A DNA stretch of 64,000 nucleotides from Candidatus Kryptoniota bacterium (GCA_938074445.1 CALJEK010000025.1:1-64000), one strand, 5' to 3'; counted from the first letter of the stretch, positions 53,574 through 61,977 are shown. The notes: generated from the sequence alone by a model not told the origin. Made by a program: numbers and translations.

Positions 53574-55154
53574 TCACTTTATAATTTTGAAAACAGGAAA
53601 AACCGCCCTTCCATTTTTGCTTATCTCACGAATTAAAAAATCATCAAAAAAATTCCAGTTAACAAGTCCATCGTCACTTTCGGGCTCAAGAAGGTAAAAA
53701 ATTAAATTTAACTTTTCCTGCCTCGTTGAAACATAATAATAAGAATTGTCAATCTTAATCTCCCTGACCTCATAATGTCCAAACAACTTCGTTTCGTTAT
53801 GCCCTTGAAACTTCTGCGCGGAGCGCTTTAAACTATCAACCACAAAAACCTCAACTGCTCCCTTAAAATTTTCATTCCTACGCTCAACTTTTATTCCATG
53901 CTCAATCAACTTTTTCACAACATTTTCAAACTCATCGCTGAAAACATACGCAAATGGAACTTTTCTTTTCTCAGAGATTCTAAACTCTCCAAAATTTTTT
54001 GTTTCGAAAACCTCAAGCCTATCGCTTACCTTCCTCCTCTTCTCGCCAGTCGATGGATCAACGTATTCAATCACTCTGTAACCATAAATTTTTTCAATGC
54101 CATCAAATTCCTTTATCTGAAACTTTATCCCCAATGAATCAACATCACCTGAAAGTGCAATACGATCAGCCTCATTAATTAAATCAAGCATTTCATCTCG
54201 ATTAGCCACAACAAATTTTAAAATTTCTTCAATAAATTTTTCAGTTGCATCGATTCTTGTTTTAAAATCCGCGTAAACATATGCCTCACTTAAAATTGCA
54301 AAACGATTTATCAAACCAATATAATTTGTCCCAAATCTCGGTCTATGATCAAAAGTTATCCATCCCTTTGACGGGTCGAGCGGGTCGATAAAGTTCCCAT
54401 AATAATAAGTCCTATAGCCATACTTTTCCCACATATTTTTAGTCACTTCTACCAATAATCTATTCCTTGAAAAATCTGCTATCTTTAAATTCCCATTTGG
54501 ATTTAAACCAATCGCATAAGTTAAAACATATCCATGATACGAACCATTCGTAGTATGGCAATCGATCACTAAATGTGGTTTCCATTTATTGATTACATTT
54601 TCAACGAGCGATTTTATCTCTGGGGTTTCAAGTTTTGTGAAATCCCGATTTAAATCAAGCCCTTGCGAATTTTCTCGCACCCCGACGCCACCTTCCGGAC
54701 CATTTTGATGAGGTCTGTTTTCTTTACTTATCTTCTCATTTCCATCGGCATTCAAAATTGGAACAGCGAGAACTACAATTTTATCAAGCATCTTTTTAAA
54801 CTCATCATCACTGTGAAACCTCCTTAACAGATGTAAAATTGCCTCCTTCCCTTCAACTTCACCCCCATGTATGTTTCCAATTATCAAAACCAAAAACTTC
54901 CCCTCAATACCTTTATCATTGGGTGTCAAAATTTTTGGATTTGAAAGGATCACCAAAGGTAGCTCCTTGCCCTCATAACTTCTGCCAAAAATATTTAAAG
55001 TCGCAATTGAACTTGACTTCGTGATTTGCTCTATGAAGTTAATGACATCAAAATAAGTTGACGTTTCCCTATAATCGCTTATCTCGGCTCGAGATTTAGG
55101 GAATCCTTCGGGATTTAAAATCAAAATCAAAGATAAAATTAACTGCAGCAACAT
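53574..55154 (-). CDS. M14-family zinc carboxypeptidase
   Basis: The 526-aa secreted protein has a signal peptide. Zinc ligands lie in IGNIHGGEVEGKEA (His, Glu) and VIDCHTTNGS (His), with NADGNEK and LDLNRDFTKLETPE between them. The proposed catalytic Glu further on is not obvious to me. A long C-terminal beta-rich part (about 350-526) is of unknown role. The gene touches YbbR upstream (four-base gap) and DUF1028 downstream. Confidence 0.9.
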   Translation of the reverse strand: MLLQLILSLILILNPEGFPKSRAEISDYRETSTYFDVINFIEQITKSSSIATLNIFGRSYEGKELPLVILSNPKILTPNDKGIEGKFLVLIIGNIHGGEVEGKEAILHLLRRFHSDDEFKKMLDKIVVLAVPILNADGNEKISKENRPHQNGPEGGVGVRENSQGLDLNRDFTKLETPEIKSLVENVINKWKPHLVIDCHTTNGSYHGYVLTYAIGLNPNGNLKIADFSRNRLLVEVTKNMWEKYGYRTYYYGNFIDPLDPSKGWITFDHRPRFGTNYIGLINRFAILSEAYVYADFKTRIDATEKFIEEILKFVVANRDEMLDLINEADRIALSGDVDSLGIKFQIKEFDGIEKIYGYRVIEYVDPSTGEKRRKVSDRLEVFETKNFGEFRISEKRKVPFAYVFSDEFENVVKKLIEHGIKVERRNENFKGAVEVFVVDSLKRSAQKFQGHNETKLFGHYEVREIKIDNSYYYVSTRQEKLNLIFYLLEPESDDGLVNWNFFDDFLIREISKNGRAVFPVFKIIK

Positions 55155-55158
55155 ATCT

Positions 55159-56076
55159 TTACTTTTGTCTTAGTATATATTCAAGTCCTTCTGGACTAAC
55201 GCTTACAAGCTCGAGATATTCCGGCAAAATTATCTGCGGTCTCACAAGACCTGTTTTATCGTTAACCACGTCTCGATAACTTATCAAAGCCTTTATCGTC
55301 GTGTCCACATTCGTTTCCGCCGAAACAAGCCTTGATAAAGTTCCTCTCACAACAACTCTGATATCCGGCGGGAAAAGTATAACTTCTTTATCTGCTGGAA
55401 CTTCTGTCACCTCCACAGGGATAGTAAACTCGCGCTCTGCAACTTGTTCGACCAAAAATTTTACTCGAACAAAATCCTGACTTAACTCGATCAACTTATC
55501 ATTCGGCTTCAAAAGTTCAACATTTGTCTCAATCTCTTGCCCTAACTTTTCAATTAAAAGTTTCTTAGTAGATATACTTTCAATCCTTGACACTATGGAT
55601 TCAGCTCCCGAAATCACAACGCTATCGGGAAAAATCCGCGGTGGATATGCAAAGTCACCATTACTACTTTTCGTCTCATACGAAAATACAACTGGAACCT
55701 TTTTTTCAACCCTACGATCAAACTCAAGTTTCAAAGATTCTGGTTCAACTTGAATTAAATAAACATTTTGAGGAAGTGAGATATGAACTCGGCGATCATT
55801 TAACAGGTTGATGTGCAATCTCGATTGAACATTGGAAAGATCAATTGTCATATGCGGTCGAGAAAAAAAATAAAAGGGCAGGATTTTCCACCCCTGCCCC
55901 TTTACTTTTAAATCCACAAATTCGGGATAATCAACCTTAATGGCTTTTTCAGGATGGAGATTTTTTATTACTATCCTCGCTTTAAAATTCTCTTCGTATT
56001 CTCCATTAAGATTCACAGCAAACCAAAGGAAAAAAGCAAATAAAATTGAAAGAATAAATGAAACATAATTCTTCAT
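55159..56076 (-). CDS. YbbR/CdaR-like protein
   Basis: The 305-aa protein has one N-terminal helix (about 5-22), then three or more YbbR-like beta domains (KAIKVDYPEFVDLKVKG, FAYPPRIFPDSVVISGAESIVSRIESI and EVTEVPADKEVILFPPDIRVVVRGTLS). In Firmicutes such proteins regulate the diadenylate cyclase CdaA. No cdaA is next to it here. It lies seven bases after the second shell gene. Confidence 0.87.
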   Translation of the reverse strand: MKNYVSFILSILFAFFLWFAVNLNGEYEENFKARIVIKNLHPEKAIKVDYPEFVDLKVKGQGWKILPFYFFSRPHMTIDLSNVQSRLHINLLNDRRVHISLPQNVYLIQVEPESLKLEFDRRVEKKVPVVFSYETKSSNGDFAYPPRIFPDSVVISGAESIVSRIESISTKKLLIEKLGQEIETNVELLKPNDKLIELSQDFVRVKFLVEQVAEREFTIPVEVTEVPADKEVILFPPDIRVVVRGTLSRLVSAETNVDTTIKALISYRDVVNDKTGLVRPQIILPEYLELVSVSPEGLEYILRQK

Positions 56077-56082
56077 TTAGGC

Positions 56083-56574
56083 TCAGCCAAACTTCGCTTT
56101 TATAATTTTATCGATCAACTCTTCCTTTGCTGCCTTTGAAATCTCTCTCCCAGTAAGCCCGATCTCCTTAATTTTCCTCGCAATAGAACGAAGTCTCATA
56201 ACACTTAAACCCTCAAGATACGAACGAAGTTCATCTGGAGATTTTGCCTCGTGCAACTCATCAGGATCAACTTGCGGCTTACCGGGCGGGACTTCGTATT
56301 TTTCTGGATAAATCAACATTTCAAGCTCGTCAATCGGTCTTGGTATCACATGAACTGATACAAGTTCCCCAACTCTTTGAGCAGCTGCTGCGCCCGCATC
56401 AACAGCTGCTTTAACAGCCGCTACTTCCCCAATTACCTTAATTGTCACATAACCACCCCCGATATATTCCTTCCCTACAAGTTTAACATTCGCAGCCTTG
56501 CAAGCTGCATCTGCTGCCTCAATCGCAGCTACAAGCCCCTTTGTTTCTATCATTCCAAGGGCATATTCAATCAT
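56083..56574 (-). CDS. Bacterial microcompartment shell protein (BMC-H) with C-terminal helical extension
   Basis: The 163-aa protein contains one hexamer-forming BMC domain at residues 1-82 ([60 protein letters not shown]) with a GGG pore-loop motif. A proline-rich linker (about 90-105) leads to a helical end of about 55 residues, [20 protein letters not shown] followed by [13 protein letters not shown], that resembles a Rho-N/SAP-type helix pair. Such tails could bind nucleic acid or cargo, which is inference. It is paralogous to the shorter shell gene just upstream. Confidence 0.94.
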   Translation of the reverse strand: MIEYALGMIETKGLVAAIEAADAACKAANVKLVGKEYIGGGYVTIKVIGEVAAVKAAVDAGAAAAQRVGELVSVHVIPRPIDELEMLIYPEKYEVPPGKPQVDPDELHEAKSPDELRSYLEGLSVMRLRSIARKIKEIGLTGREISKAAKEELIDKIIKAKFG

Positions 56575-56605
56575 AATTTAAAACCCAAGTTAAGTTTTTT
56601 AAATT

Positions 56606-56899
56606 TTATTTTCCTTCGGGTCGCTTCGGTAGAATAAGCTCAACATCGGCATGGGGTCTTGGTATCACATGGACGGAGACAAGTTCCCCGACTCTTTGAG
56701 CAGCTGCTGCACCAGCATCAACAGCTGCCTTAACAGCGCCAACATCACCCCGAACCATCACCGTCACATAACCACCACCTATAACCTCTTTACCAATGAG
56801 AGTAACTTTAGCAGCTTTACACATAGCATCAGCTGCTTCAATTGCCCCAACTAAACCCTTCGTTTCAATCATTCCAAGTGCATCAAGTGTTTCTGCCAT
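56606..56899 (-). CDS. Bacterial microcompartment shell protein (BMC-H)
   Basis: This 97-aa standard-length shell protein has [50 protein letters not shown], and [15 protein letters not shown]. Its hexamers tile the microcompartment facet, and the GGG motif lines the pore. A good promoter (56942-56970) and AAGGTG precede it. No BMC-P pentamer, trimer or signature enzyme is in the window, so the compartment's reaction cannot be read here. Confidence 0.96.
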   Translation of the reverse strand: MAETLDALGMIETKGLVGAIEAADAMCKAAKVTLIGKEVIGGGYVTVMVRGDVGAVKAAVDAGAAAAQRVGELVSVHVIPRPHADVELILPKRPEGK

Positions 56900-56941
56900 T
56901 TGAAAATCACCTTATTTTGTTTTTGTTTAAGCATCTGAAAA

Positions 56942-56970
56942 AATATAATCACTTGTTTTAAAATTATCAA
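56942..56970 (-). promoter_or_regulatory. Promoter of the shell-protein operon
   Basis: The minus strand has TTGATA (56970-56965), 17 bases and TATATT (56947-56942), leading to the BMC-H gene at 56899. The score is close to consensus, suggesting considerable basal expression. Confidence 0.7.
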
Positions 56971-57041
56971 GCAAGAATTCAAATTCATTCGCACACCCCC
57001 TATTGGAAAGTTAAAATCATCACAGCAATTTAAAAAATTTT

Positions 57042-57278
57042 CTAATCCTCAAATCCCCCGGCAAACCTTTTCTCTTCAAATTCACCGCCAAATTCATATG
57101 GTATCGCATACCCATACCAATCTAACTTCGACTTCTTTATAAGTGAGAGAACATGTTTTTTCACTCTCTTACGAACATCAATTATGCCTTCTGCTTTCTC
57201 AAAAGCGGTCGGCAAAGGTTCACCGGGAAAGAGAAATTTCAACATCGCAACGATCATTTTCTCATCCTGCCCAAGCAT
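57042..57278 (-). CDS. Small protein of unknown function next to the shell genes
   Basis: The 78-aa protein is rich in Lys, Phe and Gly, has a central helix-like part (IDVRKRVKKHVLSLIKKSKLDWYG) and a glycine/acidic tail (EFGGEFEEKRFAGGFED). No known domain is recognised. The initiation region lacks an obvious ribosome site. Its own promoter lies at 57393-57422. It could be an accessory protein of the shell genes or unrelated. Confidence 0.6.
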   Translation of the reverse strand: MLGQDEKMIVAMLKFLFPGEPLPTAFEKAEGIIDVRKRVKKHVLSLIKKSKLDWYGYAIPYEFGGEFEEKRFAGGFED

Positions 57279-57392
57279 AACAAGCGCATTTTTCAGTTTT
57301 CCGCATCTAATTTACAAACAAAACTAAAATCAGGCAAATTTAAGATGAACATCATGTAACAACGAATTTGTTTTTTAACCTCGATTTTCTTA

Positions 57393-57422
57393 TTATTATT
57401 TTTGATAAAATTTTGATGTCAA
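57393..57422 (-). promoter_or_regulatory. Promoter of the unknown gene upstream of the shell operon
   Basis: The minus strand has TTGACA (57422-57417), 18 bases and TAATAA (57398-57393). The -35 box ends eight bases before the purC start codon on the other strand, so the two divergent genes share very little control DNA. Confidence 0.6.
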
Positions 57423-57429
57423 GAGCGAG

Positions 57430-58155
57430 ATGCTAAAGAAATGCAAAATTCAGACTTTCACCCCTGAACTTGTTTTAGAAGGGAATAACAAAAAGTTTTA
57501 CACCTCTGAAGAGGAAAATTGCTTAATAATGAAATTCAAAGACTCGATCGTCCTGAGAAACGGAACCGTCTTTAAGATGAAAGGACACGGCGAACTGCGA
57601 AATAAAATCTCGACAATTTTATTCGAATATCTCAGAAATTTCAATATACTTACCCACTACATAAAGCCCATTGACGAAACTTCAATGCTTGTGAGAAAAC
57701 TTAACATGATTCCAATAAAAGTCGTTGTAAGAAACATAGCAGCTGGAAACTTTTGCGATAGATTTGGGATCGAAAAAGGAACATTGCTCGATCAACCAGT
57801 CATCGAACTTTACTACAAAAATAACAGTTCGCAATATCCTTTCGTAAATGAGTATCATATTTACGCCCTACACATCTCAACGCCCGAGGAGATAGCAATG
57901 ATAACACGAACTGCATCAAAGATAAATGCAATTTTAAGATCATTCTTTGAGCGAAGAAATTTAAAATTTGTCGACGCAAGATTTGAATTTGGAATACTTG
58001 GGGACGACATCGTGCTTGGAGATGAAATATCCCCAAGGACATGTAGGATTTGGGATGGGGAGACAAACGAACCTTTAGATTTTGAAAGGGTTCGTCTAAA
58101 TATGGGTAATATTCGCGAAAGCTATACGGAAATTTTAAGGCGAATCTCAATTTAA
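57430..58155 (+). CDS. purC: SAICAR synthase
   Basis: The 241-aa enzyme joins aspartate to CAIR in purine synthesis. It shows FKMKGHGELRNKIS, LVRKLNMIPIKVVVRNIAAGNF, KFVDARFEFGI and the signature GDEISPRTCRIWD. The length is normal for the bacterial enzyme. It leads an operon with psd, pssA and purS. Confidence 0.95.
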   Translation: MLKKCKIQTFTPELVLEGNNKKFYTSEEENCLIMKFKDSIVLRNGTVFKMKGHGELRNKISTILFEYLRNFNILTHYIKPIDETSMLVRKLNMIPIKVVVRNIAAGNFCDRFGIEKGTLLDQPVIELYYKNNSSQYPFVNEYHIYALHISTPEEIAMITRTASKINAILRSFFERRNLKFVDARFEFGILGDDIVLGDEISPRTCRIWDGETNEPLDFERVRLNMGNIRESYTEILRRISI

Positions 58156-58170
58156 ACGGGATAAGGAGAT

Positions 58171-58827
58171 TTGATAGCTAAATATGGAGTTTCCACAGTT
58201 ATATGGGTAATTGCTTTCTCTCTAATTTTACTAACAATTTCGTTTTTAATAAAACCAGTCGCTTTAAAAGCGATATTATTTTCCCTCGCCATACTTATAA
58301 GCGGGTTTACACTTTTCTTCTTTAGGGACCCAGAGCGAAAAACACCAAATGGAGATAACATTATAATTTCACCAGCGGATGGAAAAGTGTTTTTGAAACG
58401 TGAATTTTTTGAAAATGAATTTATCTTCGACGACGCAGTTCAAATTAGCATCTTTATGTCCCCATTAAATGTCCATGTAAATAGAATTCCCATAAGTGGA
58501 GAGGTAAAATTTTTAAAATACATCCCGGGCAAGTATATTGTTGCATTTGACGAAAAATCTTCCGAAAATAATGAAAGAAAAATAATCGGAATAGAAACAG
58601 AGGATGGGCTGAAAATAATGGTCAAACAAATCGCTGGATTTATAGCGAGGAGAATCGTATGCGAAGTTAAAAAAGGAGATAAGGTTAAAGCCGGACAAAG
58701 ATATGGTATGATTAAATTTGGCTCAAGAGTTGATGTCATTATGCCAAAGAATAAAGTTGAAATCCTTGTTTCAATAGGACAGAAAGTGAAAGCAGGTGAA
58801 ACTATAATAGCAAAAGTCAAGAGGTGA
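58171..58827 (+). CDS. psd: Phosphatidylserine decarboxylase proenzyme
   Basis: The 218-aa short-type (PSD-A) enzyme makes phosphatidylethanolamine. It has two N-terminal helices, FFRDPERKTP, SPADGKVF, IFMSPLNVHVNRIPISG and the self-cleavage site FGSR (G-S), whose serine becomes the pyruvoyl group. The start is odd. TTG at 58171 has AAGGAG only two bases before it, and an in-frame ATA sits at better spacing. No ATG fits. Confidence 0.92.
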   Translation: MIAKYGVSTVIWVIAFSLILLTISFLIKPVALKAILFSLAILISGFTLFFFRDPERKTPNGDNIIISPADGKVFLKREFFENEFIFDDAVQISIFMSPLNVHVNRIPISGEVKFLKYIPGKYIVAFDEKSSENNERKIIGIETEDGLKIMVKQIAGFIARRIVCEVKKGDKVKAGQRYGMIKFGSRVDVIMPKNKVEILVSIGQKVKAGETIIAKVKR

Positions 58828-58832
58828 TTTAA

Positions 58833-59603
58833 ATGAAAAAGAACAAGTTTATATTTGTCCCAAGTTTGTTTACAATTTTAAATATGTTTTCGGGCTTCCT
58901 TGCAATTTTGAATGCGATGAACGGAGCTTTCATCCAATCGGCGTGGTTTATAATCCTTGCTGCTATATTTGACTCGCTCGATGGAACAGTAGCAAGATTA
59001 ACAAAGTCAGCAACTGAATTCGGAGTTGAGCTTGACTCCCTCGCTGATGTGATCTCATTTGGCGTTGCACCATCTGTTTTAGTTTATAAGTTCTACTTTC
59101 ACGAGCTTGGGGAAATCGGCTTATTCCTTAGTTCGCTCCCCATGATATTTGGCGCGCTCAGGCTCGCAAGATTTAATGTTGAACTCGTCGGATTTGATAA
59201 AGAATTCTTTAAAGGTCTCCCAATCCCATCTTCCGCTTCAACTATTGCTTCCTACATAATTTTATTCTACGATAACGAAACAGGAACGCTAAAGATCGGG
59301 AAATACACTTTGATTCCAATGGTGATCGCCCTTTCTTTGCTTATGGTGAGCTCAATCAAATACGATACAATCCCAAAATTCTCCATCAAATCAATGAAAT
59401 CATCCCCTGTTAAATTCTTTTATTTTTACCTTGGCTTAATCCTCGGAATCTTAACGCGAGGTAAAACTATATTCCCATGGTTTGTTATATTTATTCTATT
59501 TGGCGCGATAAGATCCTTAATTAACACATTTAAACCAATCATCGGGTTAGCCGGCACCACCTCAACAGAGGAAGTTGAGGATTTTCAAAACTTTGACATT
59601 TAA
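58833..59603 (+). CDS. pssA: CDP-diacylglycerol-serine O-phosphatidyltransferase
   Basis: The 256-aa membrane enzyme has the CDP-alcohol phosphatidyltransferase motif FDSLDGTVARLTKSATEFGVELDSLAD (D-x2-D-G-x2-A-R-x8-G-x3-D-x3-D) and about six helices. It makes phosphatidylserine, the substrate for Psd just upstream. AGAGGTGA precedes the ATG. The last 20 residues are polar. Confidence 0.95.
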   Translation: MKKNKFIFVPSLFTILNMFSGFLAILNAMNGAFIQSAWFIILAAIFDSLDGTVARLTKSATEFGVELDSLADVISFGVAPSVLVYKFYFHELGEIGLFLSSLPMIFGALRLARFNVELVGFDKEFFKGLPIPSSASTIASYIILFYDNETGTLKIGKYTLIPMVIALSLLMVSSIKYDTIPKFSIKSMKSSPVKFFYFYLGLILGILTRGKTIFPWFVIFILFGAIRSLINTFKPIIGLAGTTSTEEVEDFQNFDI

Positions 59604-59617
59604 AGACAGATCGGGAA

Positions 59618-59866
59618 ATGATAAAAGCCAAAGTAATAGTCAAGCTAAAAGACACAATCCTTGACCCACAGGGAAAAACAATTCAACATGCGCTTGAAAC
59701 GCTTGGATATAAAGATATAGAAAGTTTGAGATCGGGGAAATTTTTCGAGATAAATTTAAACATAGATAACGAAGAAAAAGCTAAATCAATCATTGATGAA
59801 ATTTGCCGTAAAATTCTATCAAACCCCGTAACCGAAGAATATCAATTCACACTTGAAAAATCATAA
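59618..59866 (+). CDS. purS: Phosphoribosylformylglycinamidine synthase subunit PurS
   Basis: The 82-aa protein bridges PurL and PurQ. It shows AKVIVKLKDTILDPQGKTIQHALETLGYKDIESLRSGKFFEI and the acidic stretch NIDNEEKAKSIIDEICRKILSNPVTEEY, the family pattern. It is the last gene of its operon and overlaps the end of potB on the other strand by six bases. Confidence 0.95.
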   Translation: MIKAKVIVKLKDTILDPQGKTIQHALETLGYKDIESLRSGKFFEINLNIDNEEKAKSIIDEICRKILSNPVTEEYQFTLEKS

Positions 59867-60736
59867 AACTTCGATCTCCTTACCCCAAATTTTTCTATAA
59901 ATGTAAAGCAAAATAAGCACAAACGAACTTAACACAAACGCTATCGCAGAACCGAAAGGCTTATCCCTTGCAACAACGAATTGATTTTGTATTAAATTAC
60001 CCACAAGAATACTTTTCGCTCCACCGAGCAAATCAGATACTATAAACGAACCAAGCGTTGGGATAAAAACGATAGTAACCCCAACAACTATCCCAGGCAA
60101 AGTAAGCGGTAAGATCACCCGCTTAAAAGTTCCCAACTCATCAGCACCAAGGTCTTTCGACGCTTCGATCAAACCTATATCAATTTTTTCAAGCGACGCG
60201 TAAATCGGCAAAATCATAAAAGGCAACTCCCCATAAACAAGACCGAGCAAAACGGAGAACTCGTTGTAAAGCAAAGGCAAAGGTTTGTTTATTAATCCAA
60301 TTTTTAGCAAAACCAAATTTATTAAGCCCTCATCCCGTAGAATTAAAATCCAAGCATAAGTCCTTATCAAAAAACTCGTCCATAGGGGAACGATTATGAA
60401 GAATAAATATAAAATTTTGTTTTCAGGTTTAACCTTTAACGCGATAAAATATGCGACCGGATACCCGATAAATAAACATATGATCGTTGTTAAAAAAGCT
60501 ATGTAAATGGAGCGAAGATAAATTGGAACGTAAAGCGAATCAAAAACCCTGATATAGTTTTTCACCCAAGCAAATGAAAATATGTATTCTCTTACATCCT
60601 CAATTGGCTCAAATCCCCCATAAATTCCACGTTGTAAAAAGCTATAGTAAAGCATAATTAGAAGTGGAAAGAGAAAGAAAAAAACAAGGATCACAACCGA
60701 GGGAATGAGAAAAACCCAGTAAATTTTATTCCTCAT
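59861..60736 (-). CDS. potB: Spermidine/putrescine-type ABC transporter permease (PotB)
   Basis: The 291-aa protein has six helices and the binding-protein-dependent permease motif EASKDLGADELGTFKRVILPLTLPGIVVGV (EAA loop). It ends GSAIAFVLSSFVLILLYIYRK. The start overlaps the potA stop as ATGA. The usual next genes potC and potD are absent, because the opposite-strand purS lies immediately downstream. Confidence 0.92.
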   Translation of the reverse strand: MRNKIYWVFLIPSVVILVFFFLFPLLIMLYYSFLQRGIYGGFEPIEDVREYIFSFAWVKNYIRVFDSLYVPIYLRSIYIAFLTTIICLFIGYPVAYFIALKVKPENKILYLFFIIVPLWTSFLIRTYAWILILRDEGLINLVLLKIGLINKPLPLLYNEFSVLLGLVYGELPFMILPIYASLEKIDIGLIEASKDLGADELGTFKRVILPLTLPGIVVGVTIVFIPTLGSFIVSDLLGGAKSILVGNLIQNQFVVARDKPFGSAIAFVLSSFVLILLYIYRKIWGKEIEVL

Positions 60737-61845
60737 GCCTCAAGAAATACCATATTTCTTTTCTCCCAAACCGCATAAACTTCCTCACCAGGGGAAAATT
60801 CATTCTTAAGTTTTATACCTCTGTTTTGTTCCTCGACAAAGATCGAAAAACCGTTTGCCTTTAAAATCCATCTCGTTGAAGCCCCATAATAAAGTTTTGA
60901 CTCAACGATCGCAGGAATGGATACAAAGGCTTGGTTTTTCACAGGTGTCTTTCTTATAAATATTTTTTCAGGTCTGACGACAAATTTGAACTCGCCACTA
61001 TTCAACTTTAAATTCTTATTGTTAAAAACTTTAAACCTCACAAGGTTGGGGAGCTCAATTTCAACCATGTGTTTATCCAATCTATGCAAAACTCCTGTAA
61101 ATAAATTCCTTGCCCCCATAAAGTTGGCTACAAATTCAGTCCTTGGCTTTTCAAATATTTCATATCCAGTGCCAACCTGCTCAATTTCTCCCCTGTTAAT
61201 AACGGCAATTCTATCTGAAATTGAAAGCGCTTCTTCTTGATCATGCGTTACGAAAATAAATGTGACCTTGACCTCATGTTGAAGTTTTTTAAGCTCTATC
61301 TGCATTTCTTTTCTTAACTTTGGATCAAGAGCATTTAACGGTTCGTCAAGGAGTAAAACTTTCGGTTTAAGCACAAGGGCTCTTGCGAGCGCAACCCTCT
61401 GTTTTTGCCCACCGCTTAATTCCGACGGCTTTCTGTTTTCAAACCCTACCAGCTGAACAAGCTCAAGCGCTTCAAAAACCCTTCGTCTGATTTCAATCTT
61501 CCCGAGATTTTGATACCTCAAACCAAAAGCAATATTTTCAAAGACATTTAAATGTGGAAAAAGAGCATAATTTTGAAAAACCATATTAACAGGTCGCTTA
61601 TAAGGTGGGACATCAGTGTAATCAATCCCATCAATTATAACCTTTCCTGAATCTGGAATTTCAAATCCAGCTATTATTCTAAGAAGTGTCGTCTTACCGC
61701 ACCCACTTGGACCAAGCAACGAGAAGAACTCCCCCTTATTTACGGTAAGATCAATATTGTTAAGAACCTTGATGTTATTAAAAGATTTACTTATGCCCTT
61801 TATCTCAACCAGGGCTTGAGATGAAAACGATGCCAACTCTTCCAT
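60733..61845 (-). CDS. potA: Spermidine/putrescine-type ABC transporter ATPase (PotA)
   Basis: The 370-aa ATPase has Walker A GPSGCGKTTLL, Q-loop MVFQNYALFPHLNVFENIAFGL, signature LSGGQKQRVALARAL, Walker B VLLLDEPLNALD and the switch HDQEEAL. The last 120 residues are the TOBE domain of PotA-type ATPases. The ribosome site GGAGGG lies 12 bases upstream and is covered by a leader ORF. Confidence 0.95.
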   Translation of the reverse strand: MEELASFSSQALVEIKGISKSFNNIKVLNNIDLTVNKGEFFSLLGPSGCGKTTLLRIIAGFEIPDSGKVIIDGIDYTDVPPYKRPVNMVFQNYALFPHLNVFENIAFGLRYQNLGKIEIRRRVFEALELVQLVGFENRKPSELSGGQKQRVALARALVLKPKVLLLDEPLNALDPKLRKEMQIELKKLQHEVKVTFIFVTHDQEEALSISDRIAVINRGEIEQVGTGYEIFEKPRTEFVANFMGARNLFTGVLHRLDKHMVEIELPNLVRFKVFNNKNLKLNSGEFKFVVRPEKIFIRKTPVKNQAFVSIPAIVESKLYYGASTRWILKANGFSIFVEEQNRGIKLKNEFSPGEEVYAVWEKRNMVFLEA

Positions 61846-61850
61846 TTTCT

Positions 61851-61907
61851 CTAAGTTCCCTCCAAATTTAATGGTTCTATTATGTTAACGACCAAAGTTT
61901 CAAACAT
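61851..61907 (-). CDS. Possible leader peptide upstream of potA
   Basis: This 18-aa ORF (MFETLVVNIIEPLNLEGT) is preceded by CCGGAG at seven bases' spacing and ends with TAG five bases before the potA ATG, in another frame. Its last codons contain the GGAGGG that would serve potA. It lies inside the transcript from the promoter at 61949-61977. Such an arrangement can couple potA translation to that of the leader. It may also be chance. Confidence 0.35.
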   Translation of the reverse strand: MFETLVVNIIEPLNLEGT

Positions 61908-61948
61908 ATTTTTTCTCCGGGAGCTCATGCGAATTTCCTTTTTGCAAA

Positions 61949-61977
61949 TAAATATAAAATCTTTTTGAAAAAATCAA
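61949..61977 (-). promoter_or_regulatory. Promoter of potA-potB
   Basis: The minus strand has TTGATT (61977-61972), 17 bases and TATTTA (61954-61949). It gives a leader of about 95 bases that holds the possible leader ORF. Confidence 0.55.

Noticed and set aside
56377-56854. Serine- and cysteine-rich plus-strand frames opposite the two shell genes
   Set aside because: Both frames arise from the same repeated shell-gene sequence read backward. The similarity between them only reflects the paralogy of the shell genes.
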